NCBI GenBank assembly: GCA_009731375.1 | Contig: BJOX01000002.1 | Span: forward strand, 636,565-690,679 | Source of the DNA: Paulinella micropora | Lineage: Eukaryota; Cercozoa; Imbricatea; Euglyphida | Length of the DNA stretch: 54,115 nucleotides | Direction: 5' to 3' | Shown: positions 1 through 9,536 of the stretch, piece after piece | Layout: every line of letters begins with the position of its first letter | Position numbering within the stretch: position 1 is the first letter of the stretch | Made by a program: the position numbers and the translations under genes | Notes under the pieces: model-generated | What the model saw: the letters and a program-made list of their open reading frames with translations, nothing else | Database searches by the model: none | What the model was told of the DNA's origin: nothing

Positions 1-3000
1 CGCTGATATGCCGGCTGCTTGCAGCACGCCGTCGCTGACGACGCTCCTGAACTCGCTATAGAAGTGCTTGATAGCGTCTTCCCTGGAGATGTTAGAGTCG
101 AGGAACTCCTCTCGCATGAGGAATTTGGGCATGACGTTTCTGAAGGCCCAGGTGATTGCCTCCTTCATGCTCTTGCCCTTGAGTTCCCTCGTGCCCCCAA
201 TGACCGCATCTCGGATTTGCGAGTACATGTCGAGCTGTTGTAAGGTCTGGTCTACGTTTTGCCCGTCGATTCGTTCGGCCACTCGTAGACGGGCATCCAC
301 CGGGACTTCGGCGGGGACAACCGCGCGTAATGTCTGGCGCTTGAGCTCTTCGTGTTCCCTTTCGGCCCTGGCCTTGGCTAGTTCGATCTTCTGTAATTCC
401 ACTAGCTTTCCGTCTTCTCCGGCCTGTCCTCCCTGGGACTGTATTTCTTGTACTTTGGTGTCGGCCTGTTCGAGGCTAGCTTGGATCTGTTGTGCGGGTT
501 GCGGAGTCTGCAGCGCTTGCAGACGCTGTGATAGTTCGTCCTTCTCCCTTTGGAGGCTCATAACCATTCGGTATGCGTTGGTAAATAACCCTCGTTTTTG
601 TGCTGCCCGCTCGTTCGTACGGTGTGTTTCCTTGCGCTCTTGAATGCTGCGATCCAGCGCCTGCTGGATGCGTTTGGCTTCCTCGGTTTGCCTTCGCGCT
701 TGTGCTCTATCCAATTGACCTTCAAGCTCTTTGACTGTCTTGTTTAGTTTCTGCTCCTGTTCCCGTGCCGCTTCGAACTGGACCGAGGACTTTTTATTTT
801 CGGCCTCAAGGATACCTGCGCGTATTTTCTCCCGTTCGGTGGAGTCGTTAGCGGTTTGTAGCTGTCGCTGTAGTTCCGCTATGTGTTCTTCTTGCTGACG
901 GAGCTTCTCTCCCGTCTCTTTGCTCCTCGCAAGCGCGCGCCCCTGCTTCTCGAGTGCTGCTTCCTTCGCCGCTAGCGCCGCCTCATTTTCCGCTATCTCC
1001 GCTTGTAGCTCTCTTACCCTTGCTTCGACCTTGGCCTGCCCTGCTTTTGCCGCTTCCAGGTCTTGCCGTAACTTGTTTCTGGTGCTCTCGGCATTATCCA
1101 AGCCCTTGGCAAGCTCAGCCGCCTGTGCAGCCTTGGCCTGTAGCTGTCCGCCGAGGCTTGCTTGTATTTGTTGGCTCATTGCCGTAGCCTGTGCGAGCTG
1201 GGTGTTGAGGCTCTGTAGTCGCTTGGATGCAGCCTGTACGAAGGCCTTTCGTTCTCTGCCGAACCTGGCCCTGTCTTCGTCGGACAGGTTCTGTAGGTCT
1301 TGATTGGCCCTGGCCAAGTCAGCTAGTTTGTTGCTAAGCTCCCCCTCGTTCTGTTGCATGGACTGTAGCTTGCGCTGGAGCTCCTGTTCATGGCGTTGTG
1401 CGCGCTCGAGCTTGGTTTGTAGCTCTTGGTTTTTCTGTGCCTCTTGTTGACCCTGTCCTTGGGATTCACTGAGCTGCTCTTGGAGAGAGCTTACTTCATC
1501 CTTCTGTTCTTGTATGGATTTCAGGTACTGGTCCACAAGTGCCTCTGCCTGTTGCCTGGCCTGTTGTTCTAGCTCGAGCGCTTCCTTGGAGCCCTCTTGC
1601 ACAGTTGCGAGTTTCTGCTTGATGTCGGCCAGTTGGTTGTCTAAGTCGCGCACGTTGAGCAGTTCGCCCCCTAGTTCGGAGCTGAGCCTGTCGATGTTCT
1701 GCGTGAGGTGCTGGTTCGCGGTGGTAGCATGGCCGAGCGCTGATTCCAGTCCCATAGCGGCGTCCATGAACGTGCCCATGGTTTCTTTTGTCTCGGATAC
1801 TTCCCTCTTGGCTTCCCCAAGCTGTTGCTCCAATGACTTCTTTTCTTGTTCTGACCGCTCAAGCTTTGCCAACGCCTCTGCTCTCTCTGTGAAATGCTTA
1901 GTGGCGGCTTCGTTGATCTCTTGGAGAGTTTTGCGGCTGAATTTTTGTTCGCTCTGTAACTGTAATAGCTCCAGCTCTAACTTTTTCTTGTCGTGGCGTT
2001 CGACCTCTAATTGAGCCCTGTCTCGTTTTCCTAGATCTTGTTCGTTCGCCAATTTGGCCCTGGCTTGTTTGAGGCCTTCGTCAAGCTCATTCAACCTCTC
2101 CTCGTGAGTAGCCCGCGCTAGCTTGATATATTCGTCCGCCTGAGCCCTCGTCTTCACTAGCACTTCTGCAATTGCGTTGTGTCTGGCCGTGGAAAGCTCT
2201 TGTCGCAATCGGTTAATGAATTCTTGTTGTGAGGCGTTTTGCTGCTGTAGCAGTTGCTCCCTCTCCCGTTTAGCGGTTAGTTCGCGTTCCTGGTCCTGTA
2301 GCTGTTGTGAATGAAGCCTGAAAGTCTGGAGCAGTGAAGCATACTCTTTGTTTTTAGTAGCCAGTTCCTCTCGAGCCTTGTCCTCCATTTCTTTCTTGGA
2401 CTGTTCGAGCTGATCACGGCTCTTCTTCAGCTCAGCATATTCCCCGCGCAGCTTATGTGCCGCCTGCTGATTGTCCTCAAGTGCTTTCTTAGCGGCCTCG
2501 TTGTCTTTTGTAGCCTTTGCTAGCCTGTTGTTCAGCTCGTCGATCTGAGTTTGGCTGTTGGTAATGCCAGCTTGTGCCTTGTTAAGTTCATCGGCAAGAC
2601 CATTTGCTTTTTCATTCGCAGCGTCAATGGCGTCCTTCGAAGCATTCCCTGAAGCATTGAGTTTTTCGACCTCTTGTTTGGCCGCTTTGAGTGCTTCGAG
2701 CAGCGCCTTCCGTTCGTTGGCCAGTGTCTCTGCATTTCTCTTGGCCTCTTCGACTTCCTGTTGAGCGGCCGCTACAAGCTTTTCTTTTGAGCTGAGTGCT
2801 TGCCTGGCCTCTGCCAATTTCCCTTCGCTTGTGTCGAGCGCTTGTTTCGTCTCTGCGTAAATTCCTGCCCCTTTCATGAAGTCTTTTCTGAGGGCCTTTA
2901 CTTCGTCTTGAAGCTTTTTGACCTCGTCGTTAGGAGGTGCTGGCGTCGACGGGGTAGGAGCGTTGGTTGCTGGTTTAGTGTTGGTTACTGGTTGAGGAGT

Positions 3001-4167
3001 ATCGGGAGTGTTCTTCACTGGCTGAGGACTGGAGGCCTTGATCGTTGGTCGAGGAGGACTGGAAGAAGCCTTGGTGGCTGGTTTAGTGGTTACTGGTTGA
3101 GGAGTATCGGGAGTGTTCTTCACTGGCTGAGGACTGGAGGCCTTGATCGTTGGTCGAGGAGGACTGGAAGAAGCCTTGGTTGCTGGTTTAGTGGTTACTG
3201 GTTGAGGAGGATTGGGAGTGTTCTTCACTGGCAGAGGACTGGAGGCCTTGGTCGTTGGTCGAGGAGGACTGGAAGAAGCCTTGGTTGCTGGTTTAGTGGT
3301 TACTGGTTGAGGAGGATTGGGAGTGTTCTTCACTGGCAGAGGACTGGAGGCCTTGGTCGTTGGTCGAGGAGGACTGGAAGAAGCCTTGGTTGCTGGTTTA
3401 GTGGTTACTGGTTGAGGAGGATTGGGAGTGTTCTTCACTGGCAGAGGACTGGAGGCCTTGGTCGTTGGTCGAGGAGGACTGGAAGAAGCCTTGGTTGCTG
3501 GTTTAGTGGTTACTGGTTGAGGAGGATTGGGAGTGTTCTTCACTGGCAGAGGACTGGAGGCCTTGGTCGTTGGTCGAGGAGGACTGGAAGAAGCCTTGGT
3601 TGCTGGTTTAGTGGTTACTGGTTGAGGAGGATTGGGAGTGTTCTTCACTGGCAGAGGACTGGAGGCCTTGGTCGTTGGTCGAGGAGGACTGGAAGAAGCC
3701 TTGGTTGCTGGTTTAGTGGTTACTGGTTGAGGAGGATTGGGAGTGTTCTTCACTGGCAGAGGACTGGAGGCCTTGGTCGTTGGTCGAGGAGGACTGGAAG
3801 AAGCCTTGGTCGTTGGTGGAGGAAGAGGATTGGGAATGTTGGTTACGGACGATGGGTTAGTGTTTGTCACGGGTGCTGCCTGAGGAGGGGGAGGAGGAGG
3901 AGGAGGAGGAGGAGGAACAATTGCTGGCCGAGGCTCAGGCGGAGCGAGTAGATGCATTGCATTGGAGAGCACGGGGTTAGCGTATTGCATAAGAATTCGT
4001 GCCCTTGCATGCATGGCGGCAGAGCCGCCTCCCTCGTAGCGCCCAGAGCCTACTTTGAAACGTGACTTTCCCCGGTTGACCCATGGTTCCAGGCGTGAGC
4101 CGGTAAATTCCCTGGCCCGAGTTTCTTCGCCTTTTTCCATCCATTTCGACAGGCGCAAGTAGGACAT
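1..4167 (-). CDS. Giant proline-repeat/coiled-coil protein, C-terminus beyond the window
   Basis: An uninterrupted minus-strand frame runs from an ATG at 4167 to the left edge, so at least 1389 residues are present. It is read directly from the sequence because no stop lies inside the window. The order is: a basic N-terminal segment of about 80 residues starting MSYLRLSKWMEKGEE; a run of about 11 prolines; about eight copies of a 35-residue Pro/Thr/Ser/Lys repeat; then some 850 residues rich in Glu, Gln, Lys, Ala and Leu with the look of a long coiled coil; then a less repetitive C-terminal part (for example AREEFLDSNISREDAIKHFY). No family is recognised. A large virion structural, fibre-like or scaffold protein is an inference from architecture and from its place beside the packaging ATPase, with which it shares a 77-bp divergent promoter region. 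A host-derived cytoskeletal-type protein is the alternative. Confidence 0.8.
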   Translation of the reverse strand, partial: MSYLRLSKWMEKGEETRAREFTGSRLEPWVNRGKSRFKVGSGRYEGGGSAAMHARARILMQYANPVLSNAMHLLAPPEPRPAIVPPPPPPPPPPPQAAPVTNTNPSSVTNIPNPLPPPTTKASSSPPRPTTKASSPLPVKNTPNPPQPVTTKPATKASSSPPRPTTKASSPLPVKNTPNPPQPVTTKPATKASSSPPRPTTKASSPLPVKNTPNPPQPVTTKPATKASSSPPRPTTKASSPLPVKNTPNPPQPVTTKPATKASSSPPRPTTKASSPLPVKNTPNPPQPVTTKPATKASSSPPRPTTKASSPLPVKNTPNPPQPVTTKPATKASSSPPRPTIKASSPQPVKNTPDTPQPVTTKPATKASSSPPRPTIKASSPQPVKNTPDTPQPVTNTKPATNAPTPSTPAPPNDEVKKLQDEVKALRKDFMKGAGIYAETKQALDTSEGKLAEARQALSSKEKLVAAAQQEVEEAKRNAETLANERKALLEALKAAKQEVEKLNASGNASKDAIDAANEKANGLADELNKAQAGITNSQTQIDELNNRLAKATKDNEAAKKALEDNQQAAHKLRGEYAELKKSRDQLEQSKKEMEDKAREELATKNKEYASLLQTFRLHSQQLQDQERELTAKREREQLLQQQNASQQEFINRLRQELSTARHNAIAEVLVKTRAQADEYIKLARATHEERLNELDEGLKQARAKLANEQDLGKRDRAQLEVERHDKKKLELELLQLQSEQKFSRKTLQEINEAATKHFTERAEALAKLERSEQEKKSLEQQLGEAKREVSETKETMGTFMDAAMGLESALGHATTANQHLTQNIDRLSSELGGELLNVRDLDNQLADIKQKLATVQEGSKEALELEQQARQQAEALVDQYLKSIQEQKDEVSSLQEQLSESQGQGQQEAQKNQELQTKLERAQRHEQELQRKLQSMQQNEGELSNKLADLARANQDLQNLSDEDRARFGRERKAFVQAASKRLQSLNTQLAQATAMSQQIQASLGGQLQAKAAQAAELAKGLDNAESTRNKLRQDLEAAKAGQAKVEARVRELQAEIAENEAALAAKEAALEKQGRALARSKETGEKLRQQEEHIAELQRQLQTANDSTEREKIRAGILEAENKKSSVQFEAAREQEQKLNKTVKELEGQLDRAQARRQTEEAKRIQQALDRSIQERKETHRTNERAAQKRGLFTNAYRMVMSLQREKDELSQRLQALQTPQPAQQIQASLEQADTKVQEIQSQGGQAGEDGKLVELQKIELAKARAEREHEELKRQTLRAVVPAEVPVDARLRVAERIDGQNVDQTLQQLDMYSQIRDAVIGGTRELKGKSMKEAITWAFRNVMPKFLMREEFLDSNISREDAIKHFYSEFRSVVSDGVLQAAGISA
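2970..3812 (-). repeat. 105-bp tandem repeat, about 8 copies, inside the coiled-coil gene
   Basis: The period is exactly 105 bp (35 codons). The left-hand two or three copies differ by a few substitutions and the next five are nearly identical. The period preserves the minus frame and encodes a PPRPTTKASSPLPVKNTPN-type repeat. The near-identity of the central copies suggests recent expansion or gene conversion. Confidence 0.95.
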
Positions 4168-4244
4168 GCTGGTTCTTAATTATTCAGGAAGAAACGAGAA
4201 CATTTTTTTTATTTGTGTTTGGTGTTTTCTTGAGTTTTTTTTTC

Positions 4245-5654
4245 ATGTCGCCTCTTTCGGAAAAGAACAAGATACAGCAGCAGGGCCTGAGTGTACTGGA
4301 CCGGCTGCCGCCGCCCGATGAAGATGGAGACGAGAACAGGGCGGGCAAAGCCCAGAGCCTGGAGGAGAAAATCTATGACTACATACAACAACAGAAGAAG
4401 AAGAAGAAGGGGAGCAAGAAAAAGAGCGCGGCCGAGAAAAAGAAAGAGAAGGAGGAGAAAGAGGCGGAAAAGAAGGCACTGGCGGGCGTGGACATTGATC
4501 AAGTGAAGAGGCACGTGGAGTATTTTTGGCCGCGAGAGAAAGGTGCGGGCCAGCTGTTTGTGCTGGTCGGCAAGTCCGAGCGAGGGAAGACGCACTTTCT
4601 GCGGTGGTTGCTGTATAGCATGTGCCTGATGAAGAAGGACCCGTTCCAGTTCGGCCTGATCATGGTGCGCACCAAGTTCAAGAACAGCTACAAGTTCCAC
4701 TGGGCGACGGAGAAACACGTGCGCATCTACGAAGGGTTCAGGAAGGACATACTGCAAAAGTACGTAGAGAACCTGAAGGAGAGGTACGAAAGGAATGGGT
4801 ACTTGGAGCCGTCGTTCCTGGTGTTTGACGACCTGGTGGGTATCCTGAACTCCATGGACCAGTGGATGCAGAATTTCTTTGGAACGTACCGCCACTATAA
4901 CATCACGATCTTTATCGCGGTGCAGTACCTGACGGGGAGGAACAGTATTTCTCCGATCATGCGTGAACAAACGAGCTACTGTGTCATGTTTAACTCGAAG
5001 GTGCAGCGGACGATGCTGAACCTGTGGGAGAACTACGGACAGATGATGCCTAAAAAGGAATTCTTTGCGCACTTGTCGAACGCGACGGACCCGGACCAAG
5101 TAGGCACGAAGCACGCGTGCGTGGTGTACGCGGAGCACATCGACAAGCTGGAGCAGAACTACATGAGCTGGCTAGCGCCCAAGACGCTGCCTGACGGGGA
5201 GGTGATGCTGAAGGGCCCCGACGACCCCAAGCCCAAGTCGAAAGAGGAGATAAGGAAAGAGCAGGCGCTGAAGGATCTGGCCTGGCGAGCGCCAACATGG
5301 CTACCGGAAACCCTGAAGCTGAACAGGGAGACCAAAGAGAAAGTGATGCGCATGATTCAGTACGCGGACGCGGCGAACTACAAATTGACCAAGCGCAAGA
5401 ACAGGATGGCCTTCAAGGACAAACTGAAGCTGACAGAGTTCAGTTTGGGCGTGGACCGCGCTAACCAGAACGCCAAACGAAAATACGAAGACGACGAGGC
5501 GTTCGCTAAACGGCTGAGGGATGAGGCATTCATGCCCAGAGCGGAATACAGCTACGAGTACAAGGAACCCTCAGGTATAGCCAGAAGACGCGATAACCGG
5601 CGCGCACCGACAAATATTGTAAGACGTATAGTCTATCCGGAGGAGGAAGAGTAA
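4245..5654 (+). CDS. A32-like (FtsK/HerA superfamily) DNA-packaging ATPase
   Basis: A 469-residue protein. The frame is open to a GTG at 4215, but the ATG at 4245 (MSPLSEKNKIQQQ) is preferred. After a lysine-rich linker (about residues 45-80) comes an NTPase core: Walker A GKSERGKTHF near residues 109-118 and Walker B FLVFDDLVG near 191-199. It is followed by NITIFIAVQYLTGR, which fits the sensor region of A32-type ATPases. In Nucleocytoviricota, Polintons and polinton-like viruses this enzyme pumps the genome into the capsid. The C-terminal 170 residues are basic and charged. It is convergent with the next gene, only 13 nt separating the two stops in a T-rich spacer, and divergent from the giant coiled-coil gene. 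Family assignment is firm; the exact virus lineage is not. Confidence 0.9.
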   Translation: MSPLSEKNKIQQQGLSVLDRLPPPDEDGDENRAGKAQSLEEKIYDYIQQQKKKKKGSKKKSAAEKKKEKEEKEAEKKALAGVDIDQVKRHVEYFWPREKGAGQLFVLVGKSERGKTHFLRWLLYSMCLMKKDPFQFGLIMVRTKFKNSYKFHWATEKHVRIYEGFRKDILQKYVENLKERYERNGYLEPSFLVFDDLVGILNSMDQWMQNFFGTYRHYNITIFIAVQYLTGRNSISPIMREQTSYCVMFNSKVQRTMLNLWENYGQMMPKKEFFAHLSNATDPDQVGTKHACVVYAEHIDKLEQNYMSWLAPKTLPDGEVMLKGPDDPKPKSKEEIRKEQALKDLAWRAPTWLPETLKLNRETKEKVMRMIQYADAANYKLTKRKNRMAFKDKLKLTEFSLGVDRANQNAKRKYEDDEAFAKRLRDEAFMPRAEYSYEYKEPSGIARRRDNRRAPTNIVRRIVYPEEEE

Positions 5655-5667
5655 AAAAGTTTTTTTT

Positions 5668-6183
5668 TTAATTATCTGACGACGACGTTAAAACAAGGGG
5701 TGAGAGTAAGTATTCATGATCAAGCGGCTGCTGAAGGCTCTGTTCTTGCTCCCGGTCAAGCTCGTCGGACGGGAGGAAAGGGGAGAGGAGTGGAGCAAAC
5801 AAGTCTACCTGTGCTGCACTACTAGTGTCTACGAGAAGCGGGGAGAGGGGGAAAGGTGCGTCCTCGTGCTCTTCGGCAACGGGAGCTTCGGCTAGCCCGC
5901 TCTTTGTTGGTCTGGGCACGACGACGCCCCTGTCCTTGGGAATTTCCTGTGCCACGAGGTGTGCGAGGTGTTCTTCGGTGTAGAAGGAGCCCTGGGCGTT
6001 GCCGCGGTGCCTGGTCTTGTGCCTGGCCATCTTTTCGGCGGGAAAAGGCCAGTCCTGCTTGTAGTCGCGGATCTTGATGTAACGCCTCAGCCAGAAGGTA
6101 GCCTTGGTGCGGCTGACTCCGTGCACCTCGCGGATGGTATCAATGACATTGACAAGCCCTTCGGGTGTCCTTCTGATCTTCAT
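5668..6183 (-). CDS. Hypothetical protein with a possible MSV199/KilA-like DNA-binding N-terminus
   Basis: A 171-residue protein starting MKIRRTPEGLVNVIDTI. The first 90 residues (GLVNVIDTIREVHG, a WLRRYI helix, then an FYTEEHLAHLVAQEI helix) recall the layout of small viral DNA-binding domains of the MSV199/KilA-N/BRO type. The identity is tentative because no diagnostic motif is complete. The C-terminal 80 residues are acidic, proline-rich and probably disordered, ending in Ser-Ser-Ser-Asp-Asn. Convergent with the packaging ATPase and upstream-divergent from nothing, since the protelomerase-like gene lies behind it on the same strand. A short regulatory protein is plausible; nothing else can be inferred. 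Confidence 0.6.
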   Translation of the reverse strand: MKIRRTPEGLVNVIDTIREVHGVSRTKATFWLRRYIKIRDYKQDWPFPAEKMARHKTRHRGNAQGSFYTEEHLAHLVAQEIPKDRGVVVPRPTKSGLAEAPVAEEHEDAPFPLSPLLVDTSSAAQVDLFAPLLSPFLPSDELDREQEQSLQQPLDHEYLLSPLVLTSSSDN

Positions 6184-6270
6184 GGCTTTTCGAAAAGTGA
6201 GGCGGCAACGCTGTCCGTTTTTTTTGAATTAAACGAGTGGTTCTGATTCGACGAATGCCGGGCCGGTGGT

Positions 6271-8673
6271 TTAGTAATGGCCGACTAGTTCCGCAAAATC
6301 TGCCGCGAGCTGTTCACCGGAAATATCGGGCTGGTGCTCGATTAAGGTCTGGACGGCCCGGCCGAACCGTTTGGCGGGCCCCTCGGTGTAGCCGGCCGAA
6401 GTCCAGAAGGCGGTGGTCTGTAACTCCGCCCGCTTGTGTGAGTTTTTCTGTACAAAGAAGCATGCCTGGCGGGCTAGCTGCTGCCTCTTGGTGAGGGCGG
6501 GGGCCGGGGGAAGAGGGCGGGCGGGTGCTGGCGGCGCTGGCGCTGGCGCTGGCATGTCCCTGGCCTGCCTGGCCAAGTCCTGGAAGGCGTCGTTGATCTG
6601 CTGCAGAAGAGCTTCGGCATCTGGCTTTAGCCACTGGCGCCTGGGCTGCTCGATGAACATGACGCGCTGGTAGTGCAGCTGCGAGTTGAGCTCGGCGACG
6701 CTGTGTCCCGTGCCGGTCTTGTGGGCGATGTGGCCGAGCACCTGTGAGAGGAAGACCGACTTGGCGATGCCCTTGTCCCGGGCGTAGAGAGTGAAGGCCG
6801 CCTCGGCGTAGATGGAGCGGAGGAGGTAAGGGTTGCGGATGCGCTGTGACTGCTTGGAGCGTTCACGGAAGCGGCGCATGAGGTACTCGAAGGTGTGGGT
6901 GAAGCCGGCGCCGCCCAGGGCGTGCGTGAGGCTGTCGTTGGTGATGAACTGGGTAGGCTCGTCCCAGGCCCGTTCGGTGCGCTTGTGCTTCATGAAATCA
7001 CGGACCCAGCGCAGAGGGTAGTCCTTGCGAGGCTGTTTGGCGGAGGACCTCGCGATTTGCGCTCGCCTGGCGCGCAGCTTCTCCTGGTCGTCCTTCTCCT
7101 CTGCTAGGATGAGGGCCCTGGAGTTGGGATCGGCGTAGCTGAGGTAATCGGAGAGCGGCCTGTCGGAAGCAGAGAGCTTGGTAGCGTCCGGGTTGTGCAG
7201 AAGGCGGTGCTGGAGGTGTCTGTTGAGTAAATGGCGCATGTGCCTGAAGATGAGGACGACGTCGTGGCCCTGGGCGGTGAGGAGGGCGATGGGCTTGAGG
7301 ACCTGTGCGTCCCGGTTGTATTCTTGTTCGCGGGGCTCGCGGGTAGGGTTGGAGCCGCGCTTGGCCACTCGTTTCTGGATGACGTGTTTGGACTTGAGGA
7401 GTTCGGACATGTCCTTTTCGTCGATGTAGACTTCTTGCGGCGGGAGTTCGGCGTCGGTGATGAGTTCGGACCACTTCATGGCCTCGAGGGGCCTGGTGCC
7501 GAGCAGGGCCATGATGAGGGTGAGCTGGAAGCCCCAGAGTGGCAGCCGTTCGCTGGGCTTGAAGGTAGGGTGTGGGGCGCGGTCTAGCCCCGAGTGCCAG
7601 CCCTCGGCTTCGGCCAGCATGGCCTGGTAGAGTTCCTGGATGAAGGAGAACCAGTCTTTGGCTACAAGCTGGACGAGGGAGCTGAGCTTTCTGGAGCGAG
7701 TGAGTTGTGTCTGGGCGTGCGAGTGGCGGTTGAGCTGTTCGTCGCGGAAGAAGTTTCCCTTGCGGAGGTACTCGTCGGCCTCCTTGCCCCAAGGGCAGCG
7801 CGAGATTTTCCTTTTGTCCTTGTTGACGGGCAGTGTCTTCTCGGTGTGAGGGTGGCCGAGCAGCCAGGCCCGCCAAAAGGTGTATTGGCTGAGCCTGTTG
7901 GGTCCGCTGGGGGTGCAGGCGTCGACGATGTCGTTGATGAGCGGCAGCCATTCCCGGACGTCGCTCCAGAGGCGGATGAAGTAGCGGCAGTGGGCCAGGA
8001 AGCAGGTGAGGAAGGACCTCTCGTTGCCGTCGCAGCCCTCGATGGAGCCCTCCCCCTTGCCAAAAACGGCGCGGCGGAAGTTAAGGTCCGGGTTGTCGGG
8101 GTCCCGGATGTCCTCGTCGCTCTCGGGCAGGGCGAGCGTGGCTGCATCGAGGATCTTGAAGCGCATCCGGTTGGCCACCTCGGACGAGATTTCCTTGCCG
8201 GTGATCATGGTAGTGTGGAAGTAGGCCTTGGATGTTTTAATGAAATAGCTGCGGTACTCGTCCGGGATGTTCCAGCGGTCGATCATGGCCTGCAGAGTGG
8301 GTGTCTTGGGCTTGTCGCCCGGGTCGAGGCCGATGGCGTAGAGACGCATGCGGCCAAGCACCCTGTCCTTGTTCTTGGCGATGAGCTGCAGCGCTTTAAT
8401 GAAATTGCCCCTGTACTGCAGCCACTTCTTCTTGCTGAGCCCGTGGATGGAGAGCTCCGGTGTTTCCGGGATAACGCCCTTTCTAGTCTTGATCTGTGCA
8501 AGGGTGGTGTGGAGGAAAGCCTCCACCACCTCTTGGTCTGGTCCTAGGTATTCTGTGTCTCTGGGGTTGGTGGTGACTCCTACTCTTTCTCCTCTAAACC
8601 AAACTACCTCTGCGGCCTTTTCCTCCTTCTTCTCCTCATGTCCTTCGTCGTCGCCCTCATCGGAGTCGCTCAT
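6271..8673 (-). CDS. Telomere resolvase (protelomerase)-like tyrosine recombinase
   Basis: An 800-residue protein starting MSDSDEGDDEGHEEKKEEKA. Residues 1-20 are acidic and 20-370 are helical. The catalytic part has LIMALLGTRPLEAMKW (Arg394, box I), a lysine-rich KSKHVIQKRVAKRG (candidate catalytic Lys near 434-438), NPYLLRSIYAEAAF (Arg619), FLSQVLGH (His648) and QLHYQRV (Tyr668). Arg-Lys-Arg-His-Tyr in this order is the tyrosine-recombinase signature. The LLRSIYAEAAF plus VLGH plus HY combination, the missing HxxR histidine and the large size resemble protelomerases such as TelN and TelK more than integrases of about 350 residues. The His-Tyr spacing is longer than usual because of a Gly/His-rich insertion. 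Protelomerases cut a palindromic site and seal each end into a hairpin; two large palindromes lie 6 kb away. The start overlaps the stop of the VLTF3-like gene by 4 nt, suggesting co-expression. An integrase or Crypton-type recombinase is the alternative. Confidence 0.65.
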   Translation of the reverse strand: MSDSDEGDDEGHEEKKEEKAAEVVWFRGERVGVTTNPRDTEYLGPDQEVVEAFLHTTLAQIKTRKGVIPETPELSIHGLSKKKWLQYRGNFIKALQLIAKNKDRVLGRMRLYAIGLDPGDKPKTPTLQAMIDRWNIPDEYRSYFIKTSKAYFHTTMITGKEISSEVANRMRFKILDAATLALPESDEDIRDPDNPDLNFRRAVFGKGEGSIEGCDGNERSFLTCFLAHCRYFIRLWSDVREWLPLINDIVDACTPSGPNRLSQYTFWRAWLLGHPHTEKTLPVNKDKRKISRCPWGKEADEYLRKGNFFRDEQLNRHSHAQTQLTRSRKLSSLVQLVAKDWFSFIQELYQAMLAEAEGWHSGLDRAPHPTFKPSERLPLWGFQLTLIMALLGTRPLEAMKWSELITDAELPPQEVYIDEKDMSELLKSKHVIQKRVAKRGSNPTREPREQEYNRDAQVLKPIALLTAQGHDVVLIFRHMRHLLNRHLQHRLLHNPDATKLSASDRPLSDYLSYADPNSRALILAEEKDDQEKLRARRAQIARSSAKQPRKDYPLRWVRDFMKHKRTERAWDEPTQFITNDSLTHALGGAGFTHTFEYLMRRFRERSKQSQRIRNPYLLRSIYAEAAFTLYARDKGIAKSVFLSQVLGHIAHKTGTGHSVAELNSQLHYQRVMFIEQPRRQWLKPDAEALLQQINDAFQDLARQARDMPAPAPAPPAPARPLPPAPALTKRQQLARQACFFVQKNSHKRAELQTTAFWTSAGYTEGPAKRFGRAVQTLIEHQPDISGEQLAADFAELVGHY

Positions 8674-9536
8674 TGGGTCCTAGCGGCCTTGTTGTTAGCT
8701 AGTCCCGAAAAAAAAATCGCAGCAGTCCCTTTCCTCTTGTTTTTCCTTTTGACGACGACGCTGTGCCCGAGCAGGTGTGCCTGCGCGGGCCGGCTGATCC
8801 CCTCGATCGGTGTCAGGATGTTCCCCCAGATGGGTACGTAATCCCAGCCGCTCTCTTCGCAGATGACTGCCCACAGGACGTTCTGGCGGTGTTTGGATTC
8901 CTCTTGCTTGAGTGTCACGACGCGCGCGCTCAGCTCCTCCTCTCCCATAAGTCGTAAAAGCGCATAAAGCAAGGTCGCGTAGTGTATAAAACAGACCCTT
9001 TTCCACTGGTACCTCGCCTGGAGCTTTTGCTTGACGAGGTGCCACCGGGTGTCTACTTTCAGGAACAGGGCCTCGAGTTCTTTGAGCACGGCGGCCTCCG
9101 GCTCTTTTTGTGTCTTGTTCTCCCCGAGCATGTACGAGAGCTGGGTGGCCTTGTCCATGGTGAGAGGGCCCAGCCTGGCCCTCTTGTAGACCCAAATCAA
9201 TTTCTGAGGGGTGACGGGAGAGAGACGGAAAGTGAAGGCTAACGCCTTCACATTCTGGAAGAGCGCCGGGCTGATCAGAGATTTCTGCTGCAGAGAGCGC
9301 ATATTGAAAGTCTCGCGGATGATCTGCCTGAACCTGCTTAGCCTCGTGTAGCCACCAATTTTCTTCGGCATCTCGGTATAGGTCCCCTTGTCTGTAACCA
9401 TGGCACCGTTCACGAGCCATTGCGGGCCGTAGAGGCTGTACTCTCGTTCAACGAGCCCGCAGAGCTTGCAATAGGAGCCGGTGGTAGCTTCACAGAAGAC
9501 AAACAAGTGCTCCTTACAAGTACCAGCCCCCAGCAT
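8670..9536 (-). CDS. VLTF3-like viral late transcription factor
   Basis: A 288-residue protein. The N-terminus carries a zinc-ribbon half (YCKLCGLVERE), followed by the hallmark helical core: GYTRLSRFRQIIRETF near residues 82-97, a spacer, then KVDTRWHLVKQKLQ and RVCFIHYATLLYALLRLMG. This order (zinc ribbon, 'Y.R..RF' helix, W/K-rich helix, 'F.HY..LLY.LL.L.G') matches poxvirus VLTF3 relatives that are widely conserved in Nucleocytoviricota and drive late gene transcription. The C-terminus is basic. It overlaps the start of the protelomerase-like gene by 4 nt and is divergent from the VLTF2-like gene. The gap of about 115 bp is AT-rich near 9540 and contains two TCGTAAAAC motifs. The call rests on motif order, not a profile search. 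Confidence 0.75.
   Translation of the reverse strand: MLGAGTCKEHLFVFCEATTGSYCKLCGLVEREYSLYGPQWLVNGAMVTDKGTYTEMPKKIGGYTRLSRFRQIIRETFNMRSLQQKSLISPALFQNVKALAFTFRLSPVTPQKLIWVYKRARLGPLTMDKATQLSYMLGENKTQKEPEAAVLKELEALFLKVDTRWHLVKQKLQARYQWKRVCFIHYATLLYALLRLMGEEELSARVVTLKQEESKHRQNVLWAVICEESGWDYVPIWGNILTPIEGISRPAQAHLLGHSVVVKRKNKRKGTAAIFFSGLANNKAARTQ

Noticed and set aside
2800-3951. Plus-strand open frame of 383 codons, rich in Trp/Arg/Gly repeats
   Set aside because: Shadow of the 105-bp repeat; the minus frame is open across the whole 4.1 kb and has protein-like composition.
4215-4244. GTG-initiated extension of the packaging ATPase
   Set aside because: A T-rich leader encoding poly-Phe just before a good ATG; treated as 5' untranslated.
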